From assembly GCA_023391875.1 (NCBI GenBank), contig JAEWAB010000002.1, positions 248,001-312,000 of the forward strand: a DNA stretch of 64,000 bases, written 5' to 3'. This document shows positions 56,281 through 64,000 of the stretch, one piece after another. Position 1 is the stretch's first letter; each line of letters begins with the position of its first letter. Position numbers and translations under genes: made by a program. The notes below the pieces were generated by a model that worked only from the letters and a program-made list of their open reading frames with translations, ran no database searches and was not told the DNA's origin. This DNA is from Bacillota bacterium. GTDB taxonomy: Bacteria; Bacillota; Clostridia; Oscillospirales; Ruminococcaceae.

Positions 56281-57177
56281 ATGGATCCAATTACAACGAC
56301 AGCGACGGTAAGCGGTCTTTCAATCTTTTGCATGTTTGTTTCTCTTTTTATTTCGTTGATTTTCCCCATTGTAATAGTGACCATCCTGTGCGTGAAGCGC
56401 AAGATACATATTGCGCCTGTATTGGTGGGCGCCGCGGTGTTCTTTGTGTTCCAAACCTTAACAAGAATCCCCGCGCTGACGTTTGCAAGTGAGGCATGGC
56501 CCGCATTTAAACAGTTTACAAACGACCCGCTGTGGGGCGGCCTGTTTTTGGGGCTTACCGCCGGTCTTTTCGAGGAGTTCGGCAGATTTATAGGCTACAA
56601 GGTGGCCCTTAAAAAGTACACGGGGTGGAACGACGGCTTTGCTTTCGGGTTGGGCCACGGCGGCTTCGAGGCGATAACGCTGGCAGGGCTTTCGTTTGTG
56701 AACAATATTATCTTTGCGTTTGCGATTAATAGTGGCGCGTGGGACACCATCGCCGCCGCATTGCCCGCCGAAACGGCACAATCGCTTTTTAATTCCCTCA
56801 CCGGGCTTTCGCCCGTTACCTTCCTGGTGGGCGGAATGGAACGGCTGTTTGCCATGACCATTCAGGTGGCGCTCTCAATTCTGGTTCTTTACGCGATACG
56901 CCGCCGCAGGTTTATCTATGTGCTGCTTGCGGTGCTGCTGCACGCTGTTGTGGATTCGCCCATAATATTCTTAATAACGAATACTGGAACAGTGGGCACC
57001 GAATTGTACGCGTTTGCGTGCGCTGTGGCGGGTGCTATTTACATCGTACTCTCGCGTAAGGTATTTGTGCGCATGGATGCACAGGGGCAGCCCGAAGGGG
57101 CGCCGCAGGGTTTTACGACGCTCGCGGACGGTACAAAGCCTGCCGACGACGATAACCCGCTGCCTCCCATCGAGTAA
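56281..57177 (+). CDS. YhfC-family intramembrane metalloprotease
   Basis: A 298-residue membrane protein with about eight hydrophobic segments and the YhfC/Abi-like motifs AGLFEEFGRFIGYK (EExxR), FGLGHGGFEA (GHxxxE) and LLHAVVDSP (HxxxD). It belongs to the glutamic-type CPBP/Rce1-like clan; the substrate is unknown. GGAGGG lies directly before the ATG at 56281. The open frame starts earlier at 56239, but that stretch is basic and not family-like. A terminator follows. Confidence 0.88.
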   Translation: MDPITTTATVSGLSIFCMFVSLFISLIFPIVIVTILCVKRKIHIAPVLVGAAVFFVFQTLTRIPALTFASEAWPAFKQFTNDPLWGGLFLGLTAGLFEEFGRFIGYKVALKKYTGWNDGFAFGLGHGGFEAITLAGLSFVNNIIFAFAINSGAWDTIAAALPAETAQSLFNSLTGLSPVTFLVGGMERLFAMTIQVALSILVLYAIRRRRFIYVLLAVLLHAVVDSPIIFLITNTGTVGTELYAFACAVAGAIYIVLSRKVFVRMDAQGQPEGAPQGFTTLADGTKPADDDNPLPPIE

Positions 57178-57195
57178 CAGTCACTAAAAAAACAC

Positions 57196-57223
57196 AGCGG
57201 CGGTCGAACCATCGACCGCCGCT
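57196..57223 (+). terminator. Terminator of the YhfC-like gene
   Basis: AGCGGCGGTCGA, a 4-base loop and TCGACCGCCGCT, a perfect 12-bp stem; the T-tract is weak (TGCTTAT). Confidence 0.75.
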
Positions 57224-57350
57224 TGCTTATATGTCTAGTCCTGTATATTTTGACAGGTGTACACCATGATATTCAAGTGAGCAATACACAGTCCTACGCG
57301 GCAGAGAGCCGCTTACCGGCTGCCGCCCAATCTCAAGCTATGTACCCGTT

Positions 57351-57500
57351 TTAGTCGTTCGGCTGGATATTATCCATGCCAGAGGGGGTATAGTAGGGCT
57401 TTACGGCATAGGGGTAGAAGCGCAGTAGCAGCCCGTAGATGACGAGCGCCAGAGCGGTGGCTGCCGAGATGATCAAGAATATCTTCAAAAAAACCTTCAC
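57351..57500 (-). CDS. Small single-pass membrane protein (49 residues)
   Basis: Starts with GTG behind a strong AAAGGAGGAG site and reads VKVFLKIFLIISAATALALV..., one transmembrane helix followed by LLLRFYPYAVKPYYTP and a polar tail. No frame of this size would be flagged by length alone, but the ribosome site, helix and position 45 bases after the next gene upstream on the same strand support it. Function unknown. Confidence 0.72.
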   Translation of the reverse strand: MKVFLKIFLIISAATALALVIYGLLLRFYPYAVKPYYTPSGMDNIQPND

Positions 57501-57544
57501 GCCAGCTCCTCCTTTAATTACGGTCAGTTTTGACGGGCGAACGG

Positions 57545-58144
57545 CTAAAAACGAATGAACTCAAAGGTACCGAAGCAGTCTGGACGACTAATATCGGGCG
57601 TATCGGAAGAAGCGGGGAACAGGGTTGTAAACACCCGATTTTGATCGATCATGCCGGAGTGTAACAGGTTGCCATATATGCTCTCCCCGCTGCTGTAGGT
57701 ATGGACGTCAAACACATCGGTGAGCAGCCGCTGCGGCAGGATAAACGCCGCGCCCCAATACTCGCCCTGCAGGTCGCCGCCCTTAAAGGTGGTCAGCGAA
57801 AACATATCGGCGTCCACCGGCTGTGGGGGCGTGTTATCAGTAACAGTATACGCAAAAAGGGTGCCATCTGGTTCAAACGAAAGTGAAAGATAATCCTTCG
57901 GCCGTTGCGGGTTGGGCGCAAGCGCGAGAGCCAGCCGGCTTTCGCCGTGAGCGGGGTTTACCTCAAAGGCCCACATTCTCACCAGAATGCCGACGCCGGG
58001 GCGATAGCACATCGCAGTTTGAGAGAAGATACCCTGCTTTACGCCCTGCCCAAGCTGCGTGAGCTTCGCGATGGGGAGGATGTCCCATTTTGGGGTAAAA
58101 TCCTGCTGGGAAGGGCTATTTATAATTGTAATCTTATACTGCAT
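57545..58144 (-). CDS. Soluble protein of unknown function (DOMON-like impression)
   Basis: A 199-residue protein without signal peptide. Beta-rich segments (GVGILVRMWAFEVNP, DYLSLSFEPDGTLFAYTV, LQGEYWGAAFILPQRLL) give a weak resemblance to carbohydrate-binding DOMON/CBM9-like domains, which I cannot confirm. It probably forms an operon with the 49-residue membrane protein downstream. Confidence 0.65.
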   Translation of the reverse strand: MQYKITIINSPSQQDFTPKWDILPIAKLTQLGQGVKQGIFSQTAMCYRPGVGILVRMWAFEVNPAHGESRLALALAPNPQRPKDYLSLSFEPDGTLFAYTVTDNTPPQPVDADMFSLTTFKGGDLQGEYWGAAFILPQRLLTDVFDVHTYSSGESIYGNLLHSGMIDQNRVFTTLFPASSDTPDISRPDCFGTFEFIRF

Positions 58145-58271
58145 TCTTAACTTCCTTTAGGACAATCCTTATATTTATCATCTATATTATAGCACATCTT
58201 GTTGTTTTTTAACAGGGCATAGCGGCTGCTTGCAAGTATATTCATATCTGCGAAACGACAAAATATTTGTG

Positions 58272-58300
58272 TTGACATTCTTAATATCATATATTATAAT
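58272..58300 (+). promoter_or_regulatory. Strong promoter of the tRNA pair
   Basis: A perfect TTGACA (58272-58277), a 17-base spacer and TATAAT (58295-58300), 40 bases upstream of tRNA-Met. Confidence 0.92.
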
Positions 58301-58339
58301 ATAATTCGCTCGGTGTTCATAAGAATACAAGCATGGCGT

Positions 58340-58416
58340 GGCGGTATAGCTCAGTTGGCTAGAGCATGCGGTTCATACCCGCAGTGTCGTCGGTTCGAAT
58401 CCTACTACCGCTACCA
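58340..58416 (+). tRNA. tRNA-Met (CAT anticodon)
   Basis: A 77-base cloverleaf with encoded CCA. Acceptor GGCGGTA/TACCGCT, D-arm GCTC/GAGC, anticodon stem GCGGT/ACCGC-like with loop TTCATAC (anticodon CAT), and GGTTCGAATCC T-arm. The G-T first pair and the paired first base argue for elongator rather than initiator, but tRNA-Ile(lysidine) cannot be excluded because it also has CAT. Confidence 0.92.
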
Positions 58417-58423
58417 CTTCAGA

Positions 58424-58454
58424 AGTCAATTACGGCGTCCCCGTAATTGACTTC
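58424..58454. repeat. Hairpin between the two tRNA genes
   Basis: GAAGTCAATTACGG and its complement CCGTAATTGACTTC flank a small CGTC-type loop; a 13-14-bp perfect stem followed by ATTTT. It may separate the tRNAs in processing or terminate part of the transcription. Confidence 0.6.
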
Positions 58455-58459
58455 ATTTT

Positions 58460-58534
58460 GGCCCGGTGGTCAAGCGGTTAAGACACCGCCCTTTCACGGC
58501 GGTATCACGGGTTCGATTCCCGTCCGGGTCACCA
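58460..58534 (+). tRNA. tRNA-Glu (TTC anticodon)
   Basis: A 75-base cloverleaf with encoded CCA: acceptor GGCCCGG/CCGGGTC, anticodon stem CCGCC/GGCGG with loop CTTTCAC (anticodon TTC), T-arm GGGTTCGATTCCC. Confidence 0.95.
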
Positions 58535-58540
58535 ATAGTT

Positions 58541-58576
58541 ACCGGTTAGACGTGTAAGCGTTTAACCGGTCTTTTG
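58541..58576 (+). terminator. Terminator of the tRNA pair
   Basis: ACCGGTTA pairs with TAACCGGT, followed by CTTTTGTT. Confidence 0.75.
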
Positions 58577-58598
58577 TTGTATCGGTTCTATTCCTTAT

Positions 58599-58641
58599 AA
58601 AAGGGCGTGTTGCAAAATGAAATTTTGCGGCACGCCCTTTT
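58599..58641. terminator. Terminator hairpin before the TraB/GumN-like gene
   Basis: AAAAGGGCGTG and CACGCCCTTTT flank an inner GCAAAAT/ATTTTGC stem; it can end the minus-strand gene that stops at 58675. Confidence 0.85.
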
Positions 58642-58674
58642 ACTTCGCCTTGGGGGCTAAGACGACTTAATTGG

Positions 58675-59511
58675 CTATTTGGAATAGAGTTCATTTAGCA
58701 GCTCTTTTGTGTCGATAAGATGCTGCCCGCCCATTACGATAAATATCTTGTCATACAAGTCTTTCTTCTCTTTCAGAAGTTCAACCAACCAGATGTTTCT
58801 GAAGAGGTAAACATCGTTGTACACGGGATAAAGAACGCCGTCTTCCATTTGATAAACATGCCTTGCTTGTTCGATATCCTTATCCCGCCAGTTATCAGCA
58901 TTGATTGGCTCCGGCAAAAATGCGTTGACCGTATTCAGGATTTCCTCCAGCGTTCCGCCTTGATAATTGAGCCCGTTGTCTTTTAGGCGCCTCGTATCAC
59001 TCAGTAGATACCCCTCAAAATCAAAACGGGAATTGTCCGGCGCAAATTGTTTCAAAGAAATTTGCCGAATCAGATACATAGCCAAAATGTTTTCCGGCTG
59101 ATATTTAGACTGCAAATATTCTATCTGCCTGTCAAAAGGCGGCTCTATATCTTCCACCGGGATTCCGCTTTGTTTTGCAAGGTAGGTCGCGAAAGCGGAT
59201 TCACCCTCGTAGATAGCGGTATCCCGGTCGCCCTCAAAGGTGTTGAAGCCCCCTTCTACCAGAAGCAGATTGGGGCCAAATTCCGTGAGCATGTTTTCTA
59301 TGTGCTTGAACATAGGATCGTTCGGGTCGTTTGAGTGGTGGACATCGAACCAGTAGAGCTCCTTGTTGTCAGATGTAAGATGGAGGTCGTTGCCGCCGAA
59401 GATGTCATAGAGCATATACTCGCCCGATAAGGTGAATCGGAAGTAGTACACCGTACCAGCCAGTAAAATCAACACGGCACAAATTAGCGTTATGATTCGT
59501 TTCTTTTTCAT
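58675..59511 (-). CDS. TraB/GumN-like membrane-anchored protein
   Basis: A 278-residue protein from the ATG at 59511 (GGAGG 5 bases upstream), with an N-terminal anchor (about residues 5-25) and an extracytoplasmic domain. VEGGFNTFEGDRDTAIYEGESAFATYLAKQSGIPVEDIEPP and the late FIVMGGQHL recall the TIKI/TraB/GumN and ChaN-like EreA superfamily, which uses paired Glu and His residues. Activity and substrate are unknown. The frame extends 47 codons further upstream, but those are not credible. Confidence 0.7.
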   Translation of the reverse strand: MKKKRIITLICAVLILLAGTVYYFRFTLSGEYMLYDIFGGNDLHLTSDNKELYWFDVHHSNDPNDPMFKHIENMLTEFGPNLLLVEGGFNTFEGDRDTAIYEGESAFATYLAKQSGIPVEDIEPPFDRQIEYLQSKYQPENILAMYLIRQISLKQFAPDNSRFDFEGYLLSDTRRLKDNGLNYQGGTLEEILNTVNAFLPEPINADNWRDKDIEQARHVYQMEDGVLYPVYNDVYLFRNIWLVELLKEKKDLYDKIFIVMGGQHLIDTKELLNELYSK

Positions 59512-59590
59512 GTTTCCTCCAAAACGGTTGTTTCGCCTTATTCCCCAAAAGCGGCACAGCTCCTTTTGGTTTTTATATAAAGTATGTATC

Positions 59591-60286
59591 TCAGCGCTGC
59601 TTCTTGCCAAAGCGTCTGGGGCATACCACCCTGCACCGGTTGCAGAGCACAACCTCGAAACCTCTGGTATTTTCCCCGTAAGTATGCGGGCGGCAGAGCG
59701 CCTGATTTGCGGTATGCCCGTCCAGTGCCTTTACCGGGCAACTGTCCAAGCACAGGCGGCACTCCTTGATGCACAGCTCCTCGGCGAGCGGGTCAGACTC
59801 CAGATTTAAATCCACCAGCACCGCGCCGATGCTCAGCATATTCCCGTATTCGCTGTTCATCAGCATCGTGTTTTTGCCGAGGGTGCCGAGGCCTGCCAGT
59901 ACGGCGGCGTGCTTCATGGAGATGGTTCCGCGGCCTTCGAGCTTATCGGTCTCCCAGTAATCGTACGGCCCGTCGGCGGGGATAGGCACTGCGAACCCGT
60001 GAAATTCCCTTTCGATCTCAAGCGCCGCGTCATAAGCGATCCTGTCCAGCATATCAGGGGCGAGGTAATTAAAGTGCTTGTAGATAATTCTGGGGCTTAC
60101 GAGTGTGATTCCCTTCGGTAGCGCCTTGGCAAACACCACCACGGCTTTGCAATCGGCGTAAGCATCGGTGGGATGAAAGCCTTTCGGCGCCTGTGCAAAG
60201 CGGTCGACATTCGCAATGCCGCAGAGATCGGCGCCAAGGTTTATGATGATTTCCTTGATTCTTTCTTTGGTACGATCCATCTGCAT
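59591..60286 (-). CDS. Double 4Fe-4S protein related to epoxyqueuosine reductase
   Basis: A 231-residue cytoplasmic protein. The N-terminal domain (LGADLCGIANVDRFAQAPKGFHP) is typical of QueG-like proteins; the C-terminal 60 residues hold two cluster motifs, CIKECRLCLDSCP and CNRCRVVCP. It is about 150 residues shorter than QueG and lacks its C-terminal HEAT-like region, so it belongs to the shorter Fe-S paralogue group, whose function is not established. It starts 3 bases after the flavodoxin stop, suggesting an electron-transfer partnership. Confidence 0.8.
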   Translation of the reverse strand: MQMDRTKERIKEIIINLGADLCGIANVDRFAQAPKGFHPTDAYADCKAVVVFAKALPKGITLVSPRIIYKHFNYLAPDMLDRIAYDAALEIEREFHGFAVPIPADGPYDYWETDKLEGRGTISMKHAAVLAGLGTLGKNTMLMNSEYGNMLSIGAVLVDLNLESDPLAEELCIKECRLCLDSCPVKALDGHTANQALCRPHTYGENTRGFEVVLCNRCRVVCPRRFGKKQR

Positions 60287-60289
60287 TGA

Positions 60290-60970
60290 TTATCCTTCCT
60301 TTATTTCCGCAATCCATGTATCGATCTTCGCCTCTATGGTGTCGCTATCCTTTAATTCGGCGCTTTTAAAGTCTCTGCCGCTCACCACCTGCGCGTCGGG
60401 GCAGGCCTCCTCGAACTGCTTGAAAAAGTCGCCGTACGCGTCTATGTAGGTGCAAAAGGGCACAACCTTCTTGCCCGTTAAATCGTATTCCGATAAAAAC
60501 GACATCACCGGGGGCGTCACCGAGAACCACCATATGGGCGAACCGACAAAGATGACGTCGTATGTTTCAATATCCGAAACGGCGGTTTTAAGCTTTGGCT
60601 TAAAGCCCTCGTTTACCTGTTCCTTCGCTACGGCCTCTATATCAGGGCGGCTGTAATTAAAGTCCGGCTCTATCTCGAAGGTAACCCCGCCGGTTTTATC
60701 CTTTAATATGTCGGCAACCTGACGTGTATTCCCCGTAAACGAATAATAAACAATCAGCACCTTCCCAAGCCCCGCCTTATCTTCAGCGGCCGGTGTCGCG
60801 GAGGAAGCATCAGAGGAGCTGCCCGGGCCGCTGCTTACTTCATCACCGCTGGATGGTGCCGACGAGGCCGCGCCCGAATCGGGCGAACCGATAGTTGCCG
60901 AACTGCAGCCGGTTACAAACAGTGTTAATATCGACATGATGATAAACACGCGGATCATTCGTTTTCTCAT
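60290..60970 (-). CDS. Flavodoxin-domain lipoprotein
   Basis: A 226-residue protein with a lipoprotein signal (lipobox VTGC, Cys22), a Ser/Ala-rich linker to about residue 65 and a flavodoxin fold. VLIVYYSFTGNTRQVADIL holds the FMN phosphate loop, and GSPIWWFSVTPPVMSFL fits the flavodoxin_4 family. Flavodoxins are normally cytoplasmic, so export to the outer face is notable. It is probably cotranscribed with the Fe-S protein gene downstream. GAAAGGG precedes the ATG. Confidence 0.88.
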   Translation of the reverse strand: MRKRMIRVFIIMSILTLFVTGCSSATIGSPDSGAASSAPSSGDEVSSGPGSSSDASSATPAAEDKAGLGKVLIVYYSFTGNTRQVADILKDKTGGVTFEIEPDFNYSRPDIEAVAKEQVNEGFKPKLKTAVSDIETYDVIFVGSPIWWFSVTPPVMSFLSEYDLTGKKVVPFCTYIDAYGDFFKQFEEACPDAQVVSGRDFKSAELKDSDTIEAKIDTWIAEIKEG

Positions 60971-61119
60971 AAGGATAAACCCTTTCAGTTTGTTTTAATT
61001 TTTCCTATTATACTTCCTGCCACTTACAATGTCAAACTTTGTATATAATGCTAATTTCCATTTGAAATGGGGATATAATCTCCACTTCAAATAGAAGAGC
61101 CCAGTCGAATCAATAAAAA

Positions 61120-61144
61120 TCGCCCCATCCTTTGGATGGAGCGA
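61120..61144 (-). terminator. Terminator of the DUF1801 gene
   Basis: TCGCTCCATCC, a short loop and GGATGGGGCGA followed by TTTTTATTG on the minus strand. Confidence 0.85.
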
Positions 61145-61180
61145 GGTTAAACGGTTCGGCCTATTTTTAGGTTAAAGCGG

Positions 61181-61573
61181 CTATTTCTTCTTTTGAGCCT
61201 GTTTTTTATCGGCTTCCTCTATGTTCTGGGCCGCGCGGAACTTGACAATCTCGGTAATCAACTCAAAGGGCAGCGGTTTCTCCATGGGGAACTGCACGGC
61301 GCCCTTAGAGGTTTTATACGCCGTCAGCTTGGGCAGAAAGGTTTCAATGCCGCTTGCGCCGGGGTAAAACCCGATATGGTTTTTATGAGCGGCAAAATGA
61401 ACCAGATTGCCGTACAGCGTAAAGGTTGGCATCTGCCAGCTGATCTTCTCCTGAGCGTTAGGTGCCGCCTCTTTGATTACCGCCCGCAGCGCCTGCAGCT
61501 TTTGCTGTACCTCGGGCTCAAACAGCGCGATATACTCGTCGATGGTTGTATAGGTCGTTTTGTTCTCTTCCAT
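61181..61573 (-). CDS. DUF1801 (YdhG-like) protein
   Basis: A 130-residue protein matching the DUF1801/iron-chaperone-like fold: YTTIDEYIALFEPEVQQKLQALRAVIKEAAPNAQEKISWQMPTFTLYGNLVHFAAHKNHIGFYPG is diagnostic of the family. The C-terminus is Lys-rich. Function is not established. It is 23 bases downstream of the msrAB gene on the same strand. Confidence 0.92.
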   Translation of the reverse strand: MEENKTTYTTIDEYIALFEPEVQQKLQALRAVIKEAAPNAQEKISWQMPTFTLYGNLVHFAAHKNHIGFYPGASGIETFLPKLTAYKTSKGAVQFPMEKPLPFELITEIVKFRAAQNIEEADKKQAQKKK

Positions 61574-61596
61574 CCGCCTAACCTCCTTATCTGTCT

Positions 61597-62547
61597 TTAT
61601 TCCACAAGGCCCAGCAGGTAGCCGTAGCCTTCGCGCTCCATTTCGTCCTTGGGTATGAACCTGAGCGACGCGCTGTTGATGCAGTAGCGCAGGCCGCCCG
61701 CCTCTTTCGGCCCGTCGTCAAAAACATGCCCGAGGTGTGCGTCACCCACGCGGCTGCGCACCTCGGTGCGCGTCCTGCCGAACGACAAATCGGCCTTTTC
61801 ACGCACCACGGCAGGGTCTATCGGCTTTGAAAAGCTGGGCCAGCCGCAGCCGGAATCGAATTTATCACAGGATGAGAACAGCGGCTCGCCGCTGGTGATG
61901 TCCACGTATATCCCTTTGCGCTTGTCGTCCCAAAATTCGTTTTTAAAGGGCGGCTCGGTGGCGTTGTGCTGTGTTACGGCATATTGCAGCTCGGTAAGTG
62001 TTTGGTTAAGCTCCTGTTTCGGCTTGGGCGTATAATCGGCTTGGTTTACAACCGCTTTCGCGGCCTTCTCAAACAGTCTGTGCCCGATGTGGCAGTAGCC
62101 GCCCGGGTTTTTATCCAGATAATCCTGATGGTACTCCTCCGCCGTGCCGAAGTTTTCAAACGGCAGCACCTCGATGGCAATCGGTTTGTCATAACGCTTT
62201 TGAAGAGCATCCATGCAGCTCTTAATGATGCCTAAATCGGCGGGATCGGTGTAGTAAATACCCGTGCGGTACTGCACGCCCCGGTCTCCGCCCTGACGGT
62301 TGACAGAGGTCGGGTCGATGGCGTCAAAGTATAGGTTTAGTAAAAAGCTTAACGGCAGCACCTTCTCGTCATACACGACCTTTACGGTCTCCGCGTGGCC
62401 GGTGTTGTGATGGCATACCTCTTCGTAGGTAGGGTTTGCGGTCTTGCCGTTTGCGTAGCCCACCTGTGTAGACTGTACACCCCGTATCAGCTTGATGTAT
62501 TTCTCCATCCCCCAAAAGCAGCCGCCCGCCAGATAGATTTCAGCCAT
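61597..62547 (-). CDS. msrAB: Bifunctional methionine sulfoxide reductase MsrA-MsrB
   Basis: A 316-residue fusion. MsrA (1-160) has the active-site [10 protein letters not shown] and the family [18 protein letters not shown] strings; MsrB (about 175-310) has [17 protein letters not shown] and the active-site Cys in [13 protein letters not shown]. It repairs both S- and R-methionine sulfoxide in the cytoplasm (no signal peptide). The ATG at 62547 follows AAAGGAGTG; the frame extends 9 codons earlier. Complete. Confidence 0.96.
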   Translation of the reverse strand: MAEIYLAGGCFWGMEKYIKLIRGVQSTQVGYANGKTANPTYEEVCHHNTGHAETVKVVYDEKVLPLSFLLNLYFDAIDPTSVNRQGGDRGVQYRTGIYYTDPADLGIIKSCMDALQKRYDKPIAIEVLPFENFGTAEEYHQDYLDKNPGGYCHIGHRLFEKAAKAVVNQADYTPKPKQELNQTLTELQYAVTQHNATEPPFKNEFWDDKRKGIYVDITSGEPLFSSCDKFDSGCGWPSFSKPIDPAVVREKADLSFGRTRTEVRSRVGDAHLGHVFDDGPKEAGGLRYCINSASLRFIPKDEMEREGYGYLLGLVE

Positions 62548-62710
62548 AACCTCTTCACTCCTTTGCGTTTTCACTTAGTATATGTGTTTTTTCGGCATCT
62601 ATTGGTAGCTTTTTAATGAAGTGATTACAAACTCAGTGTAGCATACATCTACTGCCGGTTCAAGGAGGCAGGCAAGCCGTATCAATATGTTATAGAGATT
62701 ATAAAGCAAA

Positions 62711-62740
62711 AGGCATACATCCGCTTGCGAATGCATGCCT
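62711..62740 (-). terminator. Terminator of prfC
   Basis: AGGCAT and ATGCCT flank a nested stem; on the minus strand it is followed by TTTTGCTTT. Confidence 0.7.
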
Positions 62741-62755
62741 AGGATACGAAATAAT

Positions 62756-64000
62756 CTACGGCGCAATATCGAGGAACTGTACCTTTGGGTTCTTCTCCTC
62801 CACACGCTGCAGCGTCCACTGGTTTTCAAAAAGAACCACGGGCCGATCTAAGGAATCGGTTGTTTTTATGGTTTCGTTAAAATACTGGGGAAGCTCCGGC
62901 GTTGCGTCCTCCGGCACAATCCAGCGTGCATACTGGAAGGCCATCGGCTCAATGCGCAGCTCCACGCCGTATTCGCCCTGCATACGGTAGGCCAGCACAT
63001 CCAGCTGCAGCGCACCGGCTACGCCGATAATGTACTTTTCCAAGCTGAAGTTGGGGTGTTGGAATACCTGAATGGCGCCCTCCACCAGCAGCTGCTCAAT
63101 GCCCTTTTGGAACTGCTTGCGCTTGTTGGTGTCTTTGGCCGAAACCGAGGCAAAGAATTCCGCGGGGAACATGGGGATAGGGTCAAAGCGGAAGGTGTTT
63201 TTGTCGTCGCACAGGGTGTCGCCCAGATGCAACAGCCCCGAATCGAACACGCCCACGATGTCGCCGGCAAAGGCGTCCTCCACCGCGGAGCGGTCCTGCG
63301 CCAGAAACTGCTGCGGCTGCGCCAGACGTATCTGCTTGCCAAGGCGCGTATTATAAACGCTCATGCCCTTTTCGTACTGGCCCGAGCAGATGCGGATAAA
63401 GGCCAAACGGTCGCGGTGCTTTGGGTCCATGTTGGCCTGTATCTTGAAGATAAAGCCGGAAAAGCTCTCGCCTTCGGGGTCTACCGGCCCCTTATCGGTG
63501 TTGCGCGTGCCGGGAGCGGGCGCAATCTGGATGAAGTCCTCCAGAAACTGCTGTACGCCGAAGTTGGTCATGGCGCTGCCGAAGAACACGGGCGTCAGCT
63601 GGCCCGCACGGATACGCTCCATATCAAAGGTTTCACCGGCTTCGTCCAGCAGCGCGATATCCTCGCAGAGTGCCTGATAAGCCTCGCTGCCGATCAGCTC
63701 CTCCAGATTTTTGTCGTCCAGCTCTATACGCTGCGAGGTAAGCTTCTGCGCGCCGTGATCCCCGCTGGATTCAAACAGCTCCAGCCGCTTGAGCGCCCGG
63801 TTATACACGCCCTTGAACACGCCGTCCACCCCCACCGGCCAGGTGACGGGATAGGAGTTGATGCCTAAGGTTTTCTCCAGCTCATCCATGAGGTCGAAGG
63901 GTTTTTTGCACACACGGTCGAGCTTGTTGACAAAGGTGAAGATGGGAATCCCACGCATCTTGCATACATGGAACAGCTTCTTGGTCTGTTCCTCCACGCC
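62756..64000 (-). CDS. prfC: Peptide chain release factor 3, 3' part (runs off the window)
   Basis: About 414 C-terminal residues of a translational GTPase. FVNKLDR (NKxD box) near the start of the visible part, GSAMTNFGVQQFLEDFIQIAPAP and the RF3-type C-terminal domain (EFPR-like FRFDPIPMFPAEFFASV) identify RF3 rather than EF-G. It recycles RF1/RF2 after peptide release. The N-terminal G1-G3 motifs are beyond the edge of the window. Confidence 0.9.
   Translation of the reverse strand, partial: GVEEQTKKLFHVCKMRGIPIFTFVNKLDRVCKKPFDLMDELEKTLGINSYPVTWPVGVDGVFKGVYNRALKRLELFESSGDHGAQKLTSQRIELDDKNLEELIGSEAYQALCEDIALLDEAGETFDMERIRAGQLTPVFFGSAMTNFGVQQFLEDFIQIAPAPGTRNTDKGPVDPEGESFSGFIFKIQANMDPKHRDRLAFIRICSGQYEKGMSVYNTRLGKQIRLAQPQQFLAQDRSAVEDAFAGDIVGVFDSGLLHLGDTLCDDKNTFRFDPIPMFPAEFFASVSAKDTNKRKQFQKGIEQLLVEGAIQVFQHPNFSLEKYIIGVAGALQLDVLAYRMQGEYGVELRIEPMAFQYARWIVPEDATPELPQYFNETIKTTDSLDRPVVLFENQWTLQRVEEKNPKVQFLDIAP

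Overview
The window reads as chromosomal DNA from a spore-forming Clostridia member, most likely Oscillospiraceae/Ruminococcaceae. Supporting signs are a GC-rich codon style with GGAGG ribosome sites, a T-box in front of hisS-aspS, a DUF4321 gene beside mreBCD, the germination protein YpeB, a SpoIID domain, class B sortases and UgpC/MsmX. There is no phage module, insertion sequence or CRISPR array. Gene order and codon style are uniform except for one AT-rich gene at 5638-7221.

Layout. 1-4.3 kb (minus): purA, then an operon-like run of DUF6320 zinc-ribbon membrane protein, Lys-rich small protein, HxxxDG acyltransferase and luxS. 4.6-5.4 kb: promoter, probable preQ1-type riboswitch, queT and terminator. 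5.6-7.2 kb: AT-rich FunZ/Sll1717-like P-loop ATPase, probably acquired. 7.4-10.9 kb: aspS and hisS behind a T-box whose probable specifier reads GACAT. 10.9-21.3 kb: a long minus-strand shape and division region (mgsA paralogue 1, minD-like, PBP2, mreD, mreC, a ~180-bp palindromic element, mreB, maf, DUF4321, dut, U32 peptidase, zapA). 21.6-30.3 kb: glycogen phosphorylase, small unknowns, a CPBP protease homologue, ECF S-component plus pyridoxamine kinase, a membrane protein with a winged-helix regulator, a lipoprotein, and an AraC/GyrI-like regulator. 30.5-35.9 kb: a surface cluster of sortase, CapA-like protein, serine hydrolase and a lipoprotein sortase, the last preceded by a possible attenuator. 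36-44.2 kb: DUF4830 protein, RsuA-type pseudouridine synthase, ugpC, an alpha/beta hydrolase, ypeB, cysteine desulfurase and thiI. 44.3-47.8 kb: one 1146-residue protein joining CinA, a transmembrane helix, a class B sortase, a Ser/Glu linker and SpoIID. 47.8-57.5 kb: pyrG, a histidine kinase without its histidine, gap, GH20 hexosaminidase, a lipoprotein, mgsA 2, YhfC-like protease and a 49-residue membrane protein. 58.3-64 kb: tRNA-Met, tRNA-Glu, TraB/GumN-like protein, Fe-S protein, lipoprotein flavodoxin, DUF1801 protein, msrAB and the 3' part of prfC.

How the genes fit together. The best supported theme is the cell envelope: MreBCD/PBP2/MinD/ZapA shape and septation genes, three class B sortases, SpoIID, YpeB, hexosaminidase and serine hydrolase. 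Other themes are tRNA biology (aspS, hisS, thiI with its desulfurase, queT, tRNAs), vitamin B6 salvage, and triose-phosphate metabolism (gap and two MgsA paralogues, one missing a catalytic aspartate). The most unusual object is the CinA-sortase-SpoIID fusion, which puts a cytoplasmic nucleotide-repair enzyme and two extracellular wall enzymes on one polypeptide.
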